Assembly (NCBI GenBank): GCA_004154925.1
Contig: QJNS01000123.1
Coordinates: 168,133-232,132 of the forward strand
Reading direction: 5' to 3'
Length of the DNA: 64,000 nt
DNA from: Monosporascus cannonballus
Taxonomy: Eukaryota; Ascomycota; Sordariomycetes; Xylariales
Position numbers and translations under genes: made by a program. Below are positions 34,172 to 45,257 of this stretch, one piece after another. The number at the start of each line of letters is the position of its first letter. The first letter of the stretch is position 1. The notes below the pieces were generated by a model. The model had not been told where the DNA came from. It saw nothing but the letters and a program-made list of their open reading frames with translations, and made no database searches.

Positions 34172-35883
34172 CTACTGTGCAAGTAGTCTGGGCTACCTCT
34201 TTACGTCAAACGACCTCGGCTGCCCTAACAGTGAGCAACGCCACGTTCCTCCCTCTTTTATGCTAGTCGGAAAGCATTTGTCTCAGGAATTCATCGTGGC
34301 ATTGGGATTGCGAGTAGTCAGTCAATCGGCCAATTCTAGCGGTGTGGTACTTTGTAAATGTAGCTCGCAGTCCTCTGTAATCGTCGCATGCATTGCACCA
34401 CTGCTCGCACGCCTTGGATAAGAATACCAGTAGGTATGTAGATATTATAAATCTGCTTCGTGGAATATGAACCGGCCGAAGAAGAAGAGGAAGAAAAACC
34501 AAGACAGTATCTTCCGTCTGCCGCCGCGGATGACATTCTTATATTAAAGACAGTGGGTTTCCAAGCGGAAACTTAAAGGACGTCCGTCAGCCTATTCCCC
34601 AAATAGCAACTGAGTGATGAGGGAAGGGCGACATCCGCAACTAACCCCACCACCCTAGCCATCATGGAGATCTCTTTCTTACCGTGCTGTCAAGGGCGAG
34701 CCGAGGCAGCAATAGAACGGATTACTGATTACAAGTTCCAAAATCCGCGCGGTGGAGAATACAGCAGTAATGTTCGCGGCCGGCTCCTCTTACGCGCCGG
34801 GATTGTTAATTGGGCAAGGTCTTTGTCTGTAAGCTTATTTCCATGTTATTGCCGACATACTTACACAGGTAGCTCTCGTGATCGTCACGCGTAGTGCATG
34901 TAGTTGTAATCATGCTCAAAGAGGCCAGGAAGGATGTGTACCTTGAGGATCTGGGGAGCCCCGGTGCGGCATCTGGAGGCTCGCTAGTCTAAAGTTGGAA
35001 GGAAGCTCGACTTTCTCATTACATAAAAAGGGGAGTCGTGCACCTCGTGGGCCGCTACGGGCCCTTAGCTAGCAGGTAACTTCAGACGAAGGAGGAATAT
35101 AGTTAGACGGCTGGTCTTACGAAGGAGAGTCAATTAGACCCTGGTCTTCGTGGAAGCAAGATGGCCCCTATATCCAATCTTAGGTGAGCAGCGGTTTGTG
35201 CGGAACAGCTAACCGAATATTTACAAGCTGGTTTTCCCAAAGTCAGACTGATGAGTCTAATACTGTTAGAAGTCGATTAGATGATTCTGAAAATAGATTG
35301 AACATTGCTCTGGTATGGTGCTTACAGAGCCCGTGCAAACCTTGCAAGTAACATTTTAAAATCTGAGCACCGGGGGGGGGTTGCATTTTGGAAAGATTGC
35401 GCATTGACGGTCTCTTTAGATTGCTAGCATCCATGGTATATAGGCGTGTATATATATATATATAGTTTAACAAATAATATCCCATGGTCTTTCGCTCCGC
35501 AGATAGTTTTCCGGAACCGCCATCATTCCTACAATGACTCCGTATATTATTCCCCCATTTGACCCCACCAACCTTACCGGACGCCGTACAACTCATACAG
35601 CCTCAAATCATTAATATTCGATCGTGCGTTCGTCCGGGTCCCCCAGTCATTCCCCACCTCCTCGGTACCGTAAGCTCCCTAATTGCAAGTGTACAGCGGG
35701 AAATATCAACAATAATCGGCAGGTTAGTTGGCCTCGCGAAGGACGCGTATGGATATGTTCCGACAAATCGCCAAAAATGATCGTCGCAGATATATCACAA
35801 GCTTTCTCTTCTTGAATTTGGGCGAGTCCTCGTCTTTAAGGGAGATGCCGTTACACCCCATGCTAGATGACATGGACGAAGAA
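34172..35883. other. Intergenic region
   Basis: No supported gene. It has a short TA microsatellite (about 35,448-35,463) and a G9 run (about 35,371-35,379). Small open frames show no motifs. Confidence 0.45.
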
Positions 35884-37336
35884 TTAGCGGCGTTCATAAG
35901 AACTCAAGTCCTCCGTCTCGATGACAATCTGCGGCACACTCCCGAGGCGGAGGCTAGGCAATTGCGGGACACCCCCGACGCCTCTCGACGTAGGCCGCGC
36001 TGAATTCCTCCGATCCGAGCTCCCGGCCAGGGTCGATAAGTCGCCATCTTCACCGGAGCGATCCACTAGATCCGCGCCGTGGGCGCTCGACCTGCGACCC
36101 CACTCCGGCGACGGCCCCGGATAATTCGGCGGCGGCTCGTTGATCGCCGGCGTCGCGGCACGCGACCTCGCGTCCTCTAGGCTGATCTCCTCGTAATCCG
36201 GGGGGCTCTGCGAGGGAGGCATGGCGACGGCGCCGAGGTCCGCCTCGTTGATGATCTCCGGGCTCGACCCGGCACGGGTATGCGAGTAGTTTGACAGCCG
36301 GGGCGTCGTGGCCCCCGACATACTAGGAAATCCCGGCGAGGACGGCATGCCGCCGGCGTCGCTGTCGAAGCTCAGGACCGAGCTCGCGCTCCGCTCCCTC
36401 TGGTGCATGGACGACGCCGGCCTGGTCGACGGCGTTATGCTCGCCGCGTCGGAAAGCAGACCGATTCTCTCGCTCTCGGTGCTGTTGGCGCGGATCCTCG
36501 TACCGTCGTGCCGGGCGACGCCGAGGTCGTGGTAGCTGACGCTGGAGACGGCCCGTTGCCTGCGCTCTTTCGCCTGCTCGTGCGCCTCCCGCAGATCGTT
36601 GACGGCGGAGCTTCTGCTGGTAGACCGCTCCTGGGCGCGCAGCTCTCGCAGAGCCACGGAGTCGCCGCGTCGTCTCGCTTCGTCTCTTAATCGCCTCTGC
36701 TCCGCCCGTTCGGCGATCTGCTGCTGCCTCGCTACCCGGACTTCGTACAGCGTGGCCATCTCCTCTTCCCGCATGGCCTCCTGCTCCTCCGGGGTCGGGT
36801 ACTCCACTACGACGTCGACCCCGTCGCGCTCCCCTTCCCGGCCCAGCACCTGTTCGTTGTCGTCTGGGTTATGGCGATATGCCGGTAGCGTCAGGACGGA
36901 GCGCACCGATGGTTCTCTGTTGATCTGCCCGGAGGCGTTACTGTTGTTGCCCTGCACCTCGGAGACGGCGGCGTCAAAGTTCCGGGGTGTCTCGAGATGC
37001 CGTGTTGACGACTCGAAGCCGGACGTCTGTTTGTACTTTCCCTTCTTCAACTTTCCCTTGTCTTTGCGCCGCACGACTGAGAATACGACAATGATACTGA
37101 TAAAGAAGACGGCGATACCGACAACCTATCGTAAGTAAAGACATTGGATGTTAGTGAGAACTTCAGCCAGCACAAGCCTGTGTAAACGATCTTGGTAGAT
37201 CACTTACGACGAGTACTACCGGCATTGGTATGCCGGGACCATCATCCCCCCCACCTCCGGGGCTGGATTGCCTCCTCGTGAGGCCATTGCCGTCATTAGG
37301 CCTTACTGGAATGGGTATCCGATGTGGAGGCAACAT
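35884..37336 (-). CDS. Single-pass membrane protein with two PY (PPxY) motifs
   Basis: Two exons (37,336-37,208 and 37,125-35,884) join in phase 0 across an 82-nt intron, giving 456 aa. The short N-terminal part (MLPPHRIPIPVRPNDGNG...) is followed by one hydrophobic helix at about 38-60 (VVLVVVGIAVFFISIIVVFS), a basic stop-transfer patch (RRKDKGKLKKGKYK), a Glu/Arg/Gln-rich helical stretch (EEQEAMREEEMATLYE...) and a long Ser/Pro-rich tail. The tail has PPDY (351-354) and PPNY (375-378), the ligands of WW domains in Nedd4/Rsp5 ubiquitin ligases. Membrane proteins of this layout (yeast Rcr1, Ear1, Ssh4) act as Rsp5 adaptors or cargoes; that role here is inference. Not matched to a named family. 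Confidence 0.75.
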
Positions 37337-40300
37337 ATCTATCTATTTGCACTTGGCGAACGAGCGACTGGGTTGAGTGATCTCCTACAACCGATGATGG
37401 CGGCGGACCGCCTGTGGGTCGGAAACCCGAGATAGCTCAAGTGGAACGCCGTTCACACTAGACAGATCAATTGTCGTGTCCGCTGGGTCTCACTTGATAA
37501 TTGAAATTGCGGCGTAGTCTGGTAGGTGAAAAGCCCCAACCAAACAATGATTAATGGAGAGGGGGAAGACGATAAAGACGATATGGTGGAAGAGAGGGAG
37601 GAGAGAAGCCTTAGAGATTAGTGGCGTCGGTTGGGTTGGTGTACAAGCTCGTAAGGCGCAGTGTTATTAGCCGTGAGCAAGTTCAGGCCCGGTTTCCATG
37701 AGATTGGATCGGTGGACGGCGGACGATCCTGTTGAAGGTCAAAGCCAAGGAGTTTGCAGGGTGGGACGGATTCAGAAACCACGTCAGAAGGGATAGCGCG
37801 AGGCAGATCTGTGACTTATGAGACTCAAAAGAGCCGTTGGGGCCTCTGATCTGCAGATGTTCTGACCAGAAGGGAGTGGTGGGTGCTCCGCCACGGAGAT
37901 AGAACCGTAAGTCGGTAGCGCTAACCTTTGCTGTGCAGGCAAGGGAGTTTTGCCCGTATCCGTCGCCTCTTTACCGTAACTTAAGATCGGTATACAGTAT
38001 GTAAACATCCGAGGGCACAAGAGGTAATGACAAGTCCTGTACGATAAGGGAAACAAAGTGATTGGCAGAGGTGATCAATAGAGGCAGAGGGAAGAAAAGG
38101 CGAAGGAGCTGATATGAGCGACAAAGTCCAGAGTACGACAGACTGGTATACGGAGGCCAGAACTTGGGGGCTGAGGTAGCCTAGCATTATATCGGATGAG
38201 CCAGTGACGAGTCCATGATGTGGGGCAGGCGGGATACCCAAGAACGGGATACCCAAGATCGGGGATATGCAGGGCTGGGGCGCTACTGTGCTACGGGCCT
38301 TGTATACTCCGTAGTTGCTGGCGGCTCCCTTGGCCTCTTAGCCTGGCCCTCAAGGGTTTGGTTCGTTACCTTGTACGTGGCGGGTAAGGGGGTAAAAATG
38401 CCTATGGAATCCACCCTGCCTAAAAAAGTGGCACATATTTCGCGTCAGCGGGGTTGACGATGGCAACGACTTTTCCCGGTAACGAATGACGACCCGGCCA
38501 TCTCTTTAGCTTGACATACATTCATTGTAGTCTTTAACGTACTGTAAGGCAGTATTAGCTAGGCCGGCTGCACGGTCGTGGTGTGCCATGTACGCAGGTA
38601 TGCATTTAAAATCCGTGGCACACATCCACGATTTCTGTTTTCTGCGATGTAGGTTCTCGGCAAAAAAAGAAGCAGCGGCGTCTAGAATCTAGACTCAGCC
38701 CTGTATTCCGGCGGGAAAAGCTACAGGTTGAGATACCTATAGTACTCAGATTTAGGGCAACTTAAATCCCCGGTGTACACTCCAAGTTCCTCACATTACG
38801 TCGGTAGAGGTATCTGACCACAACTTGCGAATTATTACTTACCGCTGCCGATCCGGGTTGCCTTGCCGGTTCCCGCTTCACTGAACTTTCAATGGTTATA
38901 AATGGCCGCGGCCCAAAACCCGAGCGGTCAAGTGTCTCTGACGTTGGAGATGGAAAGTCGGTTGGTGTTACGGAAAAACGGATAGAGCGTTGCGCTGAAT
39001 TGATTGCTGTGGATTCGCCAATGGACCTCCTCGCAGCTCACGCCCGGAAATGTAATGTTGCCCCTCGACGCGAGGACGGCGTTCAAACACTTCCCACCTA
39101 ATAAGGCTCGTACCAAATGCTATGTAATAACCCTCAACCTATGGAAACCCGTGGAAAAGCCTTATTTCGATTGGTGGGAAGCATCATGCCGCATGTTGGT
39201 CGCATCGCAGTGTCACAATAGAGGCCCTGAGACCACCGTCTACTTATTATGGTGTTATGGGTAAGTCTTATCACACTGCCAGGTCGCGGCGCTAAGGCCC
39301 CACGGCATCTTTCCATATATGGCTAGCTTATATGATGAGATAACCTGCCAAATTGTATGGTATGGCTACTAGCGCAGCCCGCTGCTACCTGACAGCGTGA
39401 TAAAACTTTTGCCCGGTCCCATAGTAGCGCTTAAACGGGCTTTCGTGTGGGAGGTGCTCTATGCAGTTCGTGGAAGGGCAAGCCCTCCCACGGGAGCCTC
39501 AGGTGGTGATGATGGGTGGGCGAGAGTGGGGGAGGGAGCAGCCTCTCCGGTGTCGTTGTTGCACCTCGTTAAAAAAATACCGTACATGCAAAGATCCCTA
39601 CCGATATCGACAGAGCACTTCAAGGGCTCTGTGGCTGGGCAAGGGCGATCATATATGTAATATGTATTACACTGCCACCACTGCGAGAATATTGACGCCA
39701 TTGTCTTTTCACAGACTCCTCGAATTGTACCCTGGTAGGTAGACCGGGAAGGTAGAATGCGTACCGCCATGAAACTTCGCCGGGATTCGGGTCTCGTCAG
39801 ATTGCGTGCTGATGTCTCTGATAATCTAAGGTACCTGCATTTCAATTCACACCATTCCGGAACGGATGCGATGAATTTGCGATACTGAGACATTGTCTCA
39901 CGCAACCACTTATGTCTCACACATTCTTCGTATTCAGCTGGTCGTATCGTGACTACTAGGTATCCCGCGGGGGTGATCGCTGTCTCATGATTGGCCACTT
40001 GGGCCAGTGCTGGGCTGCGCATCAGCCACCTCGTTCAAACTTGGCTTCCGCATATGCTCCATTTCGTCTCGTTCACAGCGCTGATCGTGAGGGTCTGACA
40101 ACCATCAATATGTCTAGCTCTGTAGTGCTAGTAGCCTGAGACTCTTAACAAGCAAGCCGTGATCAAAGTTATTGGTACACTCTTGGCTAGTTGGTCCCAT
40201 GAATGTGGGTTAGGTATTGACCACGACCTAACAGATGCGAATTACCTGGGTAAAGGAGATTCGCTGTAATTGCAAGCCTGGAGCTATTATGGGAGCTTAG

Positions 40301-41073
40301 ACATTATCAACTCGTATACCAAATACGAGAATCTTTAGCATCGTTAGAATTAAAATACCTAGGTATATACCGTACTTAGAATTTCACCATAAACCCACCA
40401 GCTACCTAGGTACGGAGAGGGGCCGGCCGATCAACTTTCGCCGGCATCCCCCACTGTTCCGAACCACCGGAACAGGCCGTCGTTCGTCCCATCCCGGATA
40501 GACAGTCACGAGAGATGCGTGGCGGGAGCAAGAACTTGTTAGATGTGCTAGCGGAAGAAATGTGCGCATAGCCTACGCGGTTCTCTGGAGAACACGACTC
40601 GTCGTTGCACCCTCGTCACCGCAAGAGCGGAGCACGGAGCCTCTAGTACAATTAAAGGGGATTCCCAACCGCCGCCCCCAACCGTCGTATAAGTCGCCCC
40701 GGGATGCGGGGCGACCAACGCCCGTGCCCACATGGGAGAACACAAGGACCGGGACGGGGCGGGGGCGGGATAAGGCAACCGCCCAACTACGCGGATACGC
40801 ACATACCTACAGACGCCACTGCCGTGCTTTTGGATGCTCCGATGCCCCCATTATAGGCGGGTCTAGTCAGATATAGGTGGCTATTAAGCACGCCCTAGGT
40901 AGGTAGATCGGGCAATAGATAGGTGGATAGAAAATATCGCACATGTCCATGTTAAACCGTACCACCCCGGTCCCATGCGATCCAAATACCCAGAGTCAAA
41001 TTAGAGCCTAAGCTAAGGAGCCTACTTGCCAAACTTTATCATGTGATTTCCTTCACACATATACATCAGCCCA
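37337..41073. other. Long intergenic region (3.7 kb), no supported gene
   Basis: Open frames such as 39,459-40,022 (minus, 187 codons) lack motifs and overlap others in several frames. A short direct repeat CGGGATACCCAAGA lies at 38,230-38,243 and 38,245-38,258. The block near 40,360-40,420 has repeated CCTAGGTA motifs. Nothing else was recognised. Confidence 0.4.
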
Positions 41074-41389
41074 TCACGAGAACTTCTTCTCGATCCTCTT
41101 GAGCATGCCCGTGACGCCCTTCTCGAGCTTCTTGGCGTTCTGGTCGAGGCGGCTCGGCTTGCCGTCGCTAGACCCGGCCCTCAGCTTGGCGTCGTCGTAC
41201 CTGCTGTTGGCGGCCTCGATCTCCGTGGGCCGGTACACCTGCTGGTGGATGCTGTAGTCCGACCCCGCCGCCGGGTTCGGGTTCGGGTTCGCGGCCGTGT
41301 AGCTGAACTGCGCGAAGCCCCCCGGCGGCGGCACCAGACCGGGGCTCTGCAGTGGCGGAGGGGGGGACTGTGTTTGCTGTGGTTGCGGC

Positions 41390-41422
<33 letters not shown>

Positions 41423-42716
41423 GGAGGCGGAGGCCCGGGCGGGGGCGGGGGCGCGAAACCCGGCGACCCGGGGAAGTTAGCGGCGTAGGGGCTCGCCATG
41501 GGGAAGCCCGGCGACACCATGCCGGGCAAGACGGGCATTGTGTTCGCACGCTGCAGGTGAGCGTACTGGGACGGCGGGAAGCCGGGACTAGCGACGGCGC
41601 CCGGATGCAGCTGCGGGTGCTGCGGCGGGGGCTGGGACCCGACGGGTCCCGGCAGCCCCGGAGCGCCCGGCGGCGCCGAGGAGGTGAAGCTCTGGTGGGG
41701 CTGGGGCTGGGGCGCGTACCCGGGGGAGAACGGCGGGGCGGCACCGTGGTCGCGGGCGAGCGCGGCCGCCAGCGGGTCCTGGCCGTCGTCCTCGGGCGGC
41801 GGCGGCGTCTTCTCGCGGTGCCTGACCTGCTCCGGAGCTGCCGGCGCCGCGGGATTGTACGCCATCGGCGCGAAGGTCGCGGGCTGCTGCTGCTGCTGGA
41901 GGGGCGAGCCCCCGTTGGCACTGGGGGCCGGCGGAGGCGCGAAGCTGGGGACGCCGCTGTTCTGCGAAGCCGACGCCGACGCTGGCTTCGGACTCGAGTA
42001 CACCGGGTCCGACACGGCCGCGTGCTCGAGCTTCTGCACGAGCGGGTTCACGTCTTGGGAGTGACCGTAGGGATGACGCGCGGCGGGTGGCGGCGGGGGC
42101 TCGTCGGCCACCTCGACCTGAGACGGGGGCAGGACGCGCCTGATGCCGTTGACGAACTGTAGGGCGTCGGTCTGGGTCCAGAAGTATATGTCGAGGGAGT
42201 GGAGCTTGTAGTGGTACTTGTTCTGGTTGTGGGGGTCGTAGGTCGGGAGGTGCCACTGGCTCTGGTCCACAGGAGAGCCGGGGACGCCGTCGACTACGAT
42301 GCTCACGAGGCATTGGTGCTTGTACGAGTATCTCACCCGAGTGTGGTCCAGGACTATCACGACGGAAATGTCAGAACGAGGCTCCAAACTATCATATGAA
42401 GCGGGATAGGATTGAGGCAGATGTGCTCGCACGTACATCCGTCAAAGGCATCTTGATTGTCCCTGCCCGGTTGGTTCGCGATCTCTATGCGCGCCCTCCG
42501 GTCGTTTGCGTTCTCAAAGAGGTAGACGTAGGAACCCCTGTCGAAGCGGTGATGGGGAGGGTCCGCCGTCGGGTCACCGTAGAAATAGTGAACATCCCCG
42601 TAGCTATCGAGCAGGGAGACCGGCGCAGTCAGTTATCACGAAGCTCACCGGCTCGATAGATAGATCTAGATGACTTACAGCGTCGCGACGTTCTCCTCAC
42701 CCGGGCGCACCGCCAT
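41074..42716 (-). CDS. Conserved fungal protein with N-terminal folded domain and Pro/Gln-rich disordered tail
   Basis: Three exons (42,716-42,679; 42,603-42,437; 42,353-41,074) join in phases 2 and 1, giving 494 aa. This replaces the naive single-exon start at 42,438, whose first 28 codons are intron. Residues 1-150 look folded (YGDVHYFYGDPTADPPHHRF, GSYVYLFENANDRRARIEIA, YKHQCLVSIVVDG, LDIYFWTQTDALQFVNGIRR). The rest is low complexity: poly-Pro, a Q run (QQQQQQQQQQQ, codons near 41,384-41,420) and Gly/Pro repeats, ending in a basic helix (KKLEKGVTGMLKRIEKKFS). I do not know its function; the layout is common for fungal proteins in condensates or endocytic patches. The CAG/CAA run may vary in length between strains. 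Confidence 0.7.
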
Positions 42717-43884
42717 CTTTCACAACCGAGGCGCCACAGTACGGATAACGTATGATGCGATGCGATGTGGAGAAGTAATACTGAACGAGTTTATAAGGAG
42801 AGTTCAATTATTCACATATATAGCGATAATGTACCAGTGAAGCTACTCCACGAACACAACGCAAACAAATCAGAGTAGCGAAAAGATAGAGGAAAGAGAG
42901 AAGAAGCTCTCGTTGTGATCACGCGCCTGACGAGGAAAAAAGACGAGAAACACGGTAGTTGATGTAACTGATGACGCTCCTTCCTTCCAGCGTCCTAGCT
43001 CGGCAGCTCTCATTGCTCGAAACATCCATCTCTAGGGGTCCAATCTCACCCCCGAGTTAGCTAACCCCCAATACCTATTAGCATTCTCCTGCATTCTGTG
43101 TCACTTAGGCCTGGGGGCCCGTGGGAGACCGGCAGTGTGTCGGCGCTTAAGTGCCCATTCACTGCCACTCCCCGTCGGGGCAGCTTGCGGTAGGTGGATG
43201 GAGGTGGGGTTCGCTATGCCCCAAGAGGGACAAGGGACATGGTATCGGACCAGCCAATCAGTGCTCGGAATTGAGTTGCACCCGGTTCTTGGAGCATGCT
43301 ACCTCCGTAGGGGTAAGTGTAACACTCCTAGTTAGATATGTTATTTATTAACTTTAATTTTGTTATCATTAACGTTATGATTTTTATTGCTGGAATATAT
43401 TCGCATTAAACAATTTAAATACCGTTGCGTCTCGATTAAAAAGGCGATTATATGTATTAAAACCCCAATATAGTGACAGCGCTAGTTCTACCGCTAGGGC
43501 GTACCTGACGAGGATATTAATATACGGCCTCTTACTCAGCACAATCGTGGGGCCGGAGGGGTTATGGGCTCCACCAAGGTACTTGAGGAAGCCCTGGAGG
43601 TGGCCGATGCGTCCACCGGTCTGAAATTCTGCCGGCTCCGATACATTTTCGATTTCGAGGTTGACAAGGGCAGGTGCTATCCCAATTCCGGAGTCGAGAT
43701 TGCTTCGTAAAAAAGATTATTAACGCCGAATAGACATAGTTCCCTGTAAACGGCGAAATACCCTCGAGGCGATTCCAAATCCATAAGCAACAACAGCGGA
43801 AAATCAACACCCGCCGGATCGAGACTATTCGCAAAACGAATTCGCCCGACAGGGCACTTCCGGACGAGCTCCCCTACGGTACTC
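42717..43884. other. Divergent intergenic region
   Basis: Lies between the Pro/Gln-rich gene (minus) and uS8m (plus). No supported gene. 43,330-43,460 is locally AT-rich. Confidence 0.4.
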
Positions 43885-43897
43885 GCTCACTCACTCA

Positions 43898-43934
<37 letters not shown>

Positions 43935-43957
43935 CCTCCCTCCCTCTCTCTCTCTCC
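43885..43957. repeat. Compound microsatellite in the uS8m leader
   Basis: CTCA x4, then about 16 CA units, CTCC-type triplication and a CT run follow one another and end about 30 bp before the ATG at 43,988. Such a tract in a leader or promoter can vary in length. Confidence 0.9.
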
Positions 43958-43987
43958 AAAACCACACCTACCACCACAACCGCCGAG

Positions 43988-44482
43988 ATGCCGATAGCAA
44001 ACGTGGTGAACATGTGCTCGCACCTGCAGAACGCCTCGAAGGCGCGGCTGGGGCTGACGTCGGTGCCGCACACGAAGTACAACCTGCGGGTGGCGCTCGC
44101 GCTGCACCGGGCGGGCTTCCTGAGCTTCGTGACGCGCGGGGGGCCGCGGCCGCCCGACCCCGCCGCCATCGCCGCGCACGAGCCCGAGGACCTGACGACG
44201 GCGAACGTGGCGCGCCAGCGGCTGTGGCTGGGGCTCAAGTACTCGGGCGCCACGGGGGATCCCGTGATGGGCACGGTGACGAGCATCACGAAGCCGAAGC
44301 GGCCCATCACGGCGGACCTGCGGGCCCTGGAGAAGCTCGTGCGCGGCTTCGACGCGAGCCGGCAGCGCGGCCTCGACCTCGGCGAGGCCATGATCGTCGG
44401 CACCGATCGCGGCGTGCTCGAGAGCCGCGAGGCCGTTCAGAAGAGGGTCGGTGGGCTGCTGCTGTGTCGCGTCGGCCCGTGA
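43988..44482 (+). CDS. MRPS8: Mitochondrial small ribosomal subunit protein uS8m
   Basis: A single exon of 164 aa, close to yeast Mrps8. It starts MPIANVVNMCSHLQNASKAR, matching the family N-terminus (L.N.C.HLQN.SKA), then LTSVPHTKYNLRVALALHRAGFLS. The central RRLWLGLKY-type motif appears as RQRLWLGLKYSG and the end is the conserved KRVGGLLLCRV. It binds the central domain of the mitochondrial 12S/15S-type rRNA. The Gly/Pro/Ala-rich insert RGGPRPPDPAAIAAHEPED is variable in the family. Together with EF-G1 this is the second mitochondrial translation gene in the window; they are 15 kb apart and not an operon. Confidence 0.92.
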   Translation: MPIANVVNMCSHLQNASKARLGLTSVPHTKYNLRVALALHRAGFLSFVTRGGPRPPDPAAIAAHEPEDLTTANVARQRLWLGLKYSGATGDPVMGTVTSITKPKRPITADLRALEKLVRGFDASRQRGLDLGEAMIVGTDRGVLESREAVQKRVGGLLLCRVGP

Positions 44483-45257
44483 TGGAGGTTGAGGTTCCTG
44501 GTCCGGTTTTCGGTTTTGGTCAGGTGGGGTGGACGGAGGCGCCGGTTGTATAGCGAACGGTGCGTTTGTTGCAGGGGGTGGGAGGGGATGATGGAGAAGT
44601 GAGGAGAAGATACTCAAGGCCGTGGGAGAAGTCTTCCGGAAGGGGAAACTCAACCACCACAGGGAGGATTGGTGGGTGGTGGTCTTCGTGGTGACTTTGG
44701 AGTTCAAAACCTCGGGAGGCGTTTTGATGAGGGAAGGTGCCATATGTGCATGTAAAAATAGACCATATACATTTGACGAGGCCTCATCTGCCTCTGTATC
44801 ATACGATCAATCACAAATCAGTGAAACCCCTCCAGATATTCATCCATCCACCTTTGACACTCCCGGGGCGTCGCCTACACGGTAGGGACTGGAGGAGGCC
44901 AGAAGACGAGACAGACATTCGTTGTTTGACAAGAACTATTATTCTACTGATCAAAAAGCATGCTGTTATTTCTTCTGTACAAAACGTAAACCACGCCCGG
45001 AATGCTACAGGCTGGATCTTATCAAACTCCTCCCGTTTTCCTTTTCCCCCTCTCACTCCCCGCCAACCGAATATGTACAACGAAACTTTACAGAGCTCCT
45101 CCCCACCCCCCCAAACGAAACCAAACAAGGTATCACTTACGCCCCGCCTAATAGAACAAGTGGGAAGTCACTCTTCCCGGAGAATGTAATAGATGTGACT
45201 ATCTGTTTTTCAGTTGTTTTCTTAAGCGTCCTCCACAACGATTTCTCATGCCTTGGT
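44483..45257. other. Convergent intergenic region
   Basis: Lies between the 3' ends of the uS8m gene and the low-complexity protein gene. Open frames here show no motifs. Confidence 0.45.

Noticed and set aside
39459..40022. 187-codon minus frame as a gene
   Set aside because: No motif or conserved-looking segment, competing open frames on the other strand, and no splice evidence.
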